From contig NZ_CABVLY010000011.1 of NCBI RefSeq assembly GCF_902498995.1, positions 124,001-188,000 on the forward strand: 64,000 nucleotides of DNA, read 5' to 3'. The notes under the pieces are model-generated. The model was not told where the DNA came from, made no database searches, and was given only the letters and a program-made list of their open reading frames with translations. Source of the DNA: Burkholderia anthina. Its GTDB lineage: Bacteria > Pseudomonadota > Gammaproteobacteria > Burkholderiales > Burkholderiaceae. Below are positions 63,392-64,000 of the stretch, piece by piece (within the stretch, counting starts at the first letter, position 1; the number at the start of each line of letters is the position of its first letter). A program made the position numbers and the translations under genes.

Positions 63392-64000
63392 TCAGCGCTG
63401 CGAGTCCCAGAGCGTGCGCCCGAAGAACGTGAGCGTGCGATCCCATGCGAACTGCGACCACACCGGATCGAACTGCGTGCCGCCGATGCGGCCGGGCCCG
63501 ACGGCCGTTTCGTTCGCGAACGCGTGATGCGCGAGATAACGATGGAACTCGATGTCGACCTTGGCATCGGTCAGCTTCTTCTCCAGCGCATCGACCTGGT
63601 CGATCGCGAAGAACGCATCCTGCGTGCCCCAGTGACCCATCAGCGGCACCTTGATCTTCGACGGATCGAGATAGTCGAGCGGGGGGAAGCCGTACCACGT
63701 GACGCCGGCGTCCGCATCGGCGAACTGCAGCGACAGCAGCGTCAGAGCGCCGCCCATGCAGAAGCCCGTGACGGCAACGCGCGACGCGCGCGTCTTCAGG
63801 TATTGCACCGCGCCGGGGATGTCCTGCGACGCGGCGTCGCCGAAATCGAGCCCGGTCATCAGATGGTGCGCTTCTTCCTCCTCGACCGTCGACTTGCCGC
63901 GATACAGGTCGGGCACGAGCGCGAAGTAGCCGCAGCGCGCGAGCCGGTCGGCGACGCCGCGGATCTGGTCGTTCAACCCCCACCATTCCTGGATGACGAC
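63392..64000 (-). CDS. Dienelactone hydrolase-family protein (5-prime end outside window)
   Basis: About 202 residues visible; the start lies beyond the right edge. VVIQEWWGLNDQIRGVADR at the visible N-terminus, nucleophile Cys in VTGFCMGG and the catalytic His in YLAHHAFANE match carboxymethylenebutenolidase (dienelactone hydrolase), with the Asp in GHWGTQDAFF. Alpha/beta hydrolase fold, cytoplasmic. Whether it acts on chloroaromatic dienelactones or another lactone is unknown; no neighbouring pathway gene is visible. Confidence 0.88.
   Translation of the reverse strand, partial: VVIQEWWGLNDQIRGVADRLARCGYFALVPDLYRGKSTVEEEEAHHLMTGLDFGDAASQDIPGAVQYLKTRASRVAVTGFCMGGALTLLSLQFADADAGVTWYGFPPLDYLDPSKIKVPLMGHWGTQDAFFAIDQVDALEKKLTDAKVDIEFHRYLAHHAFANETAVGPGRIGGTQFDPVWSQFAWDRTLTFFGRTLWDSQR

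Noticed and set aside
1..64000. CRISPR arrays, insertion sequences, prophage, tRNA or rRNA genes
   Set aside because: No regularly spaced direct repeats with spacers, transposases, integrases, phage structural genes or RNA gene signatures were seen on either strand.

Overview
The window is high-GC, densely coded DNA with the gene repertoire of a Burkholderia, most likely a member of the Burkholderia cepacia complex. Positions 50.5-57.9 kb hold a complete replication and partition locus: parA, parB, a convergent rep gene, a cluster of 16-bp palindromes of the form GTTGTCACGTGACAAC, and an array of rep-proximal iterons (CCCATAAACGGCTACC type). From memory, that palindrome is the parS type of the third replicon (chromosome 3 / pC3) of B. 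cenocepacia. I therefore read the window as the origin region of that replicon. The species and replicon assignment is inference; the elements themselves are visible.

Layout. 0-6.9 kb: a minus-strand catabolic operon (aldehyde dehydrogenase, MFS carrier, enolase-superfamily dehydratase, GMC oxidoreductase, IclR regulator) with a clear promoter and an upstream 16-bp palindrome. 7-12.8 kb: ydiJ-type D-2-hydroxyacid dehydrogenase with a divergent LysR, then a LysR/LysE pair. 13-15.6 kb: dimethylsulfone module (sfnG, FMN reductase) behind a perfect sigma-54 promoter, next to the wreck of its probable sigma-54 activator gene. 16.2-25.3 kb: dihydroxyacetone kinase, a four-gene operon (two MFS carriers, amidohydrolase, isocitrate-lyase-family enzyme) with a divergent LysR, and one more MFS carrier. 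25.5-27.1 kb: an AT-richer islet of two unrecognised genes, one with a DNA-glycosylase-like helix-hairpin-helix signature. 27.2-36.5 kb: an ectoine/hydroxyectoine catabolic cluster (enuR, eutB, eutC, doeA, doeB, an AsnC/Lrp regulator, doeC, doeD), all on the minus strand. 36.9-42.2 kb: MarR-controlled efflux operon (FUSC pump, DUF1656, HlyD-type adaptor, outer-membrane factor). 42.5-50.5 kb: molbindin, a NifQ homologue, a VOC protein, an EamA carrier with a histidine-rich tail, a ProQ-family RNA chaperone, a DUF2889 protein, a flavodoxin and a TetR/metallo-hydrolase pair. 50.5-57.9 kb: origin and centromere. 58-64 kb: DUF4148 protein, LysR, a purA paralogue, another LysR, an SsuA-like binding protein, and a dienelactone hydrolase cut by the window edge.

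Most operons sit beside a dedicated one-component regulator, as is usual for an accessory, metabolically versatile replicon. The observations I rank highest are the ordered iteron geometry (four pairs at exactly 26 bp, then a 21-22 bp tandem run), two near-perfect iteron cores lying 11 and 30 kb from the origin, a perfect 18-bp-stem hairpin inside the gene-free centromere region, the broken activator beside an intact sigma-54 operon, and the two-gene AT-rich islet. No rRNA, tRNA, CRISPR array, prophage or insertion sequence was recognised.
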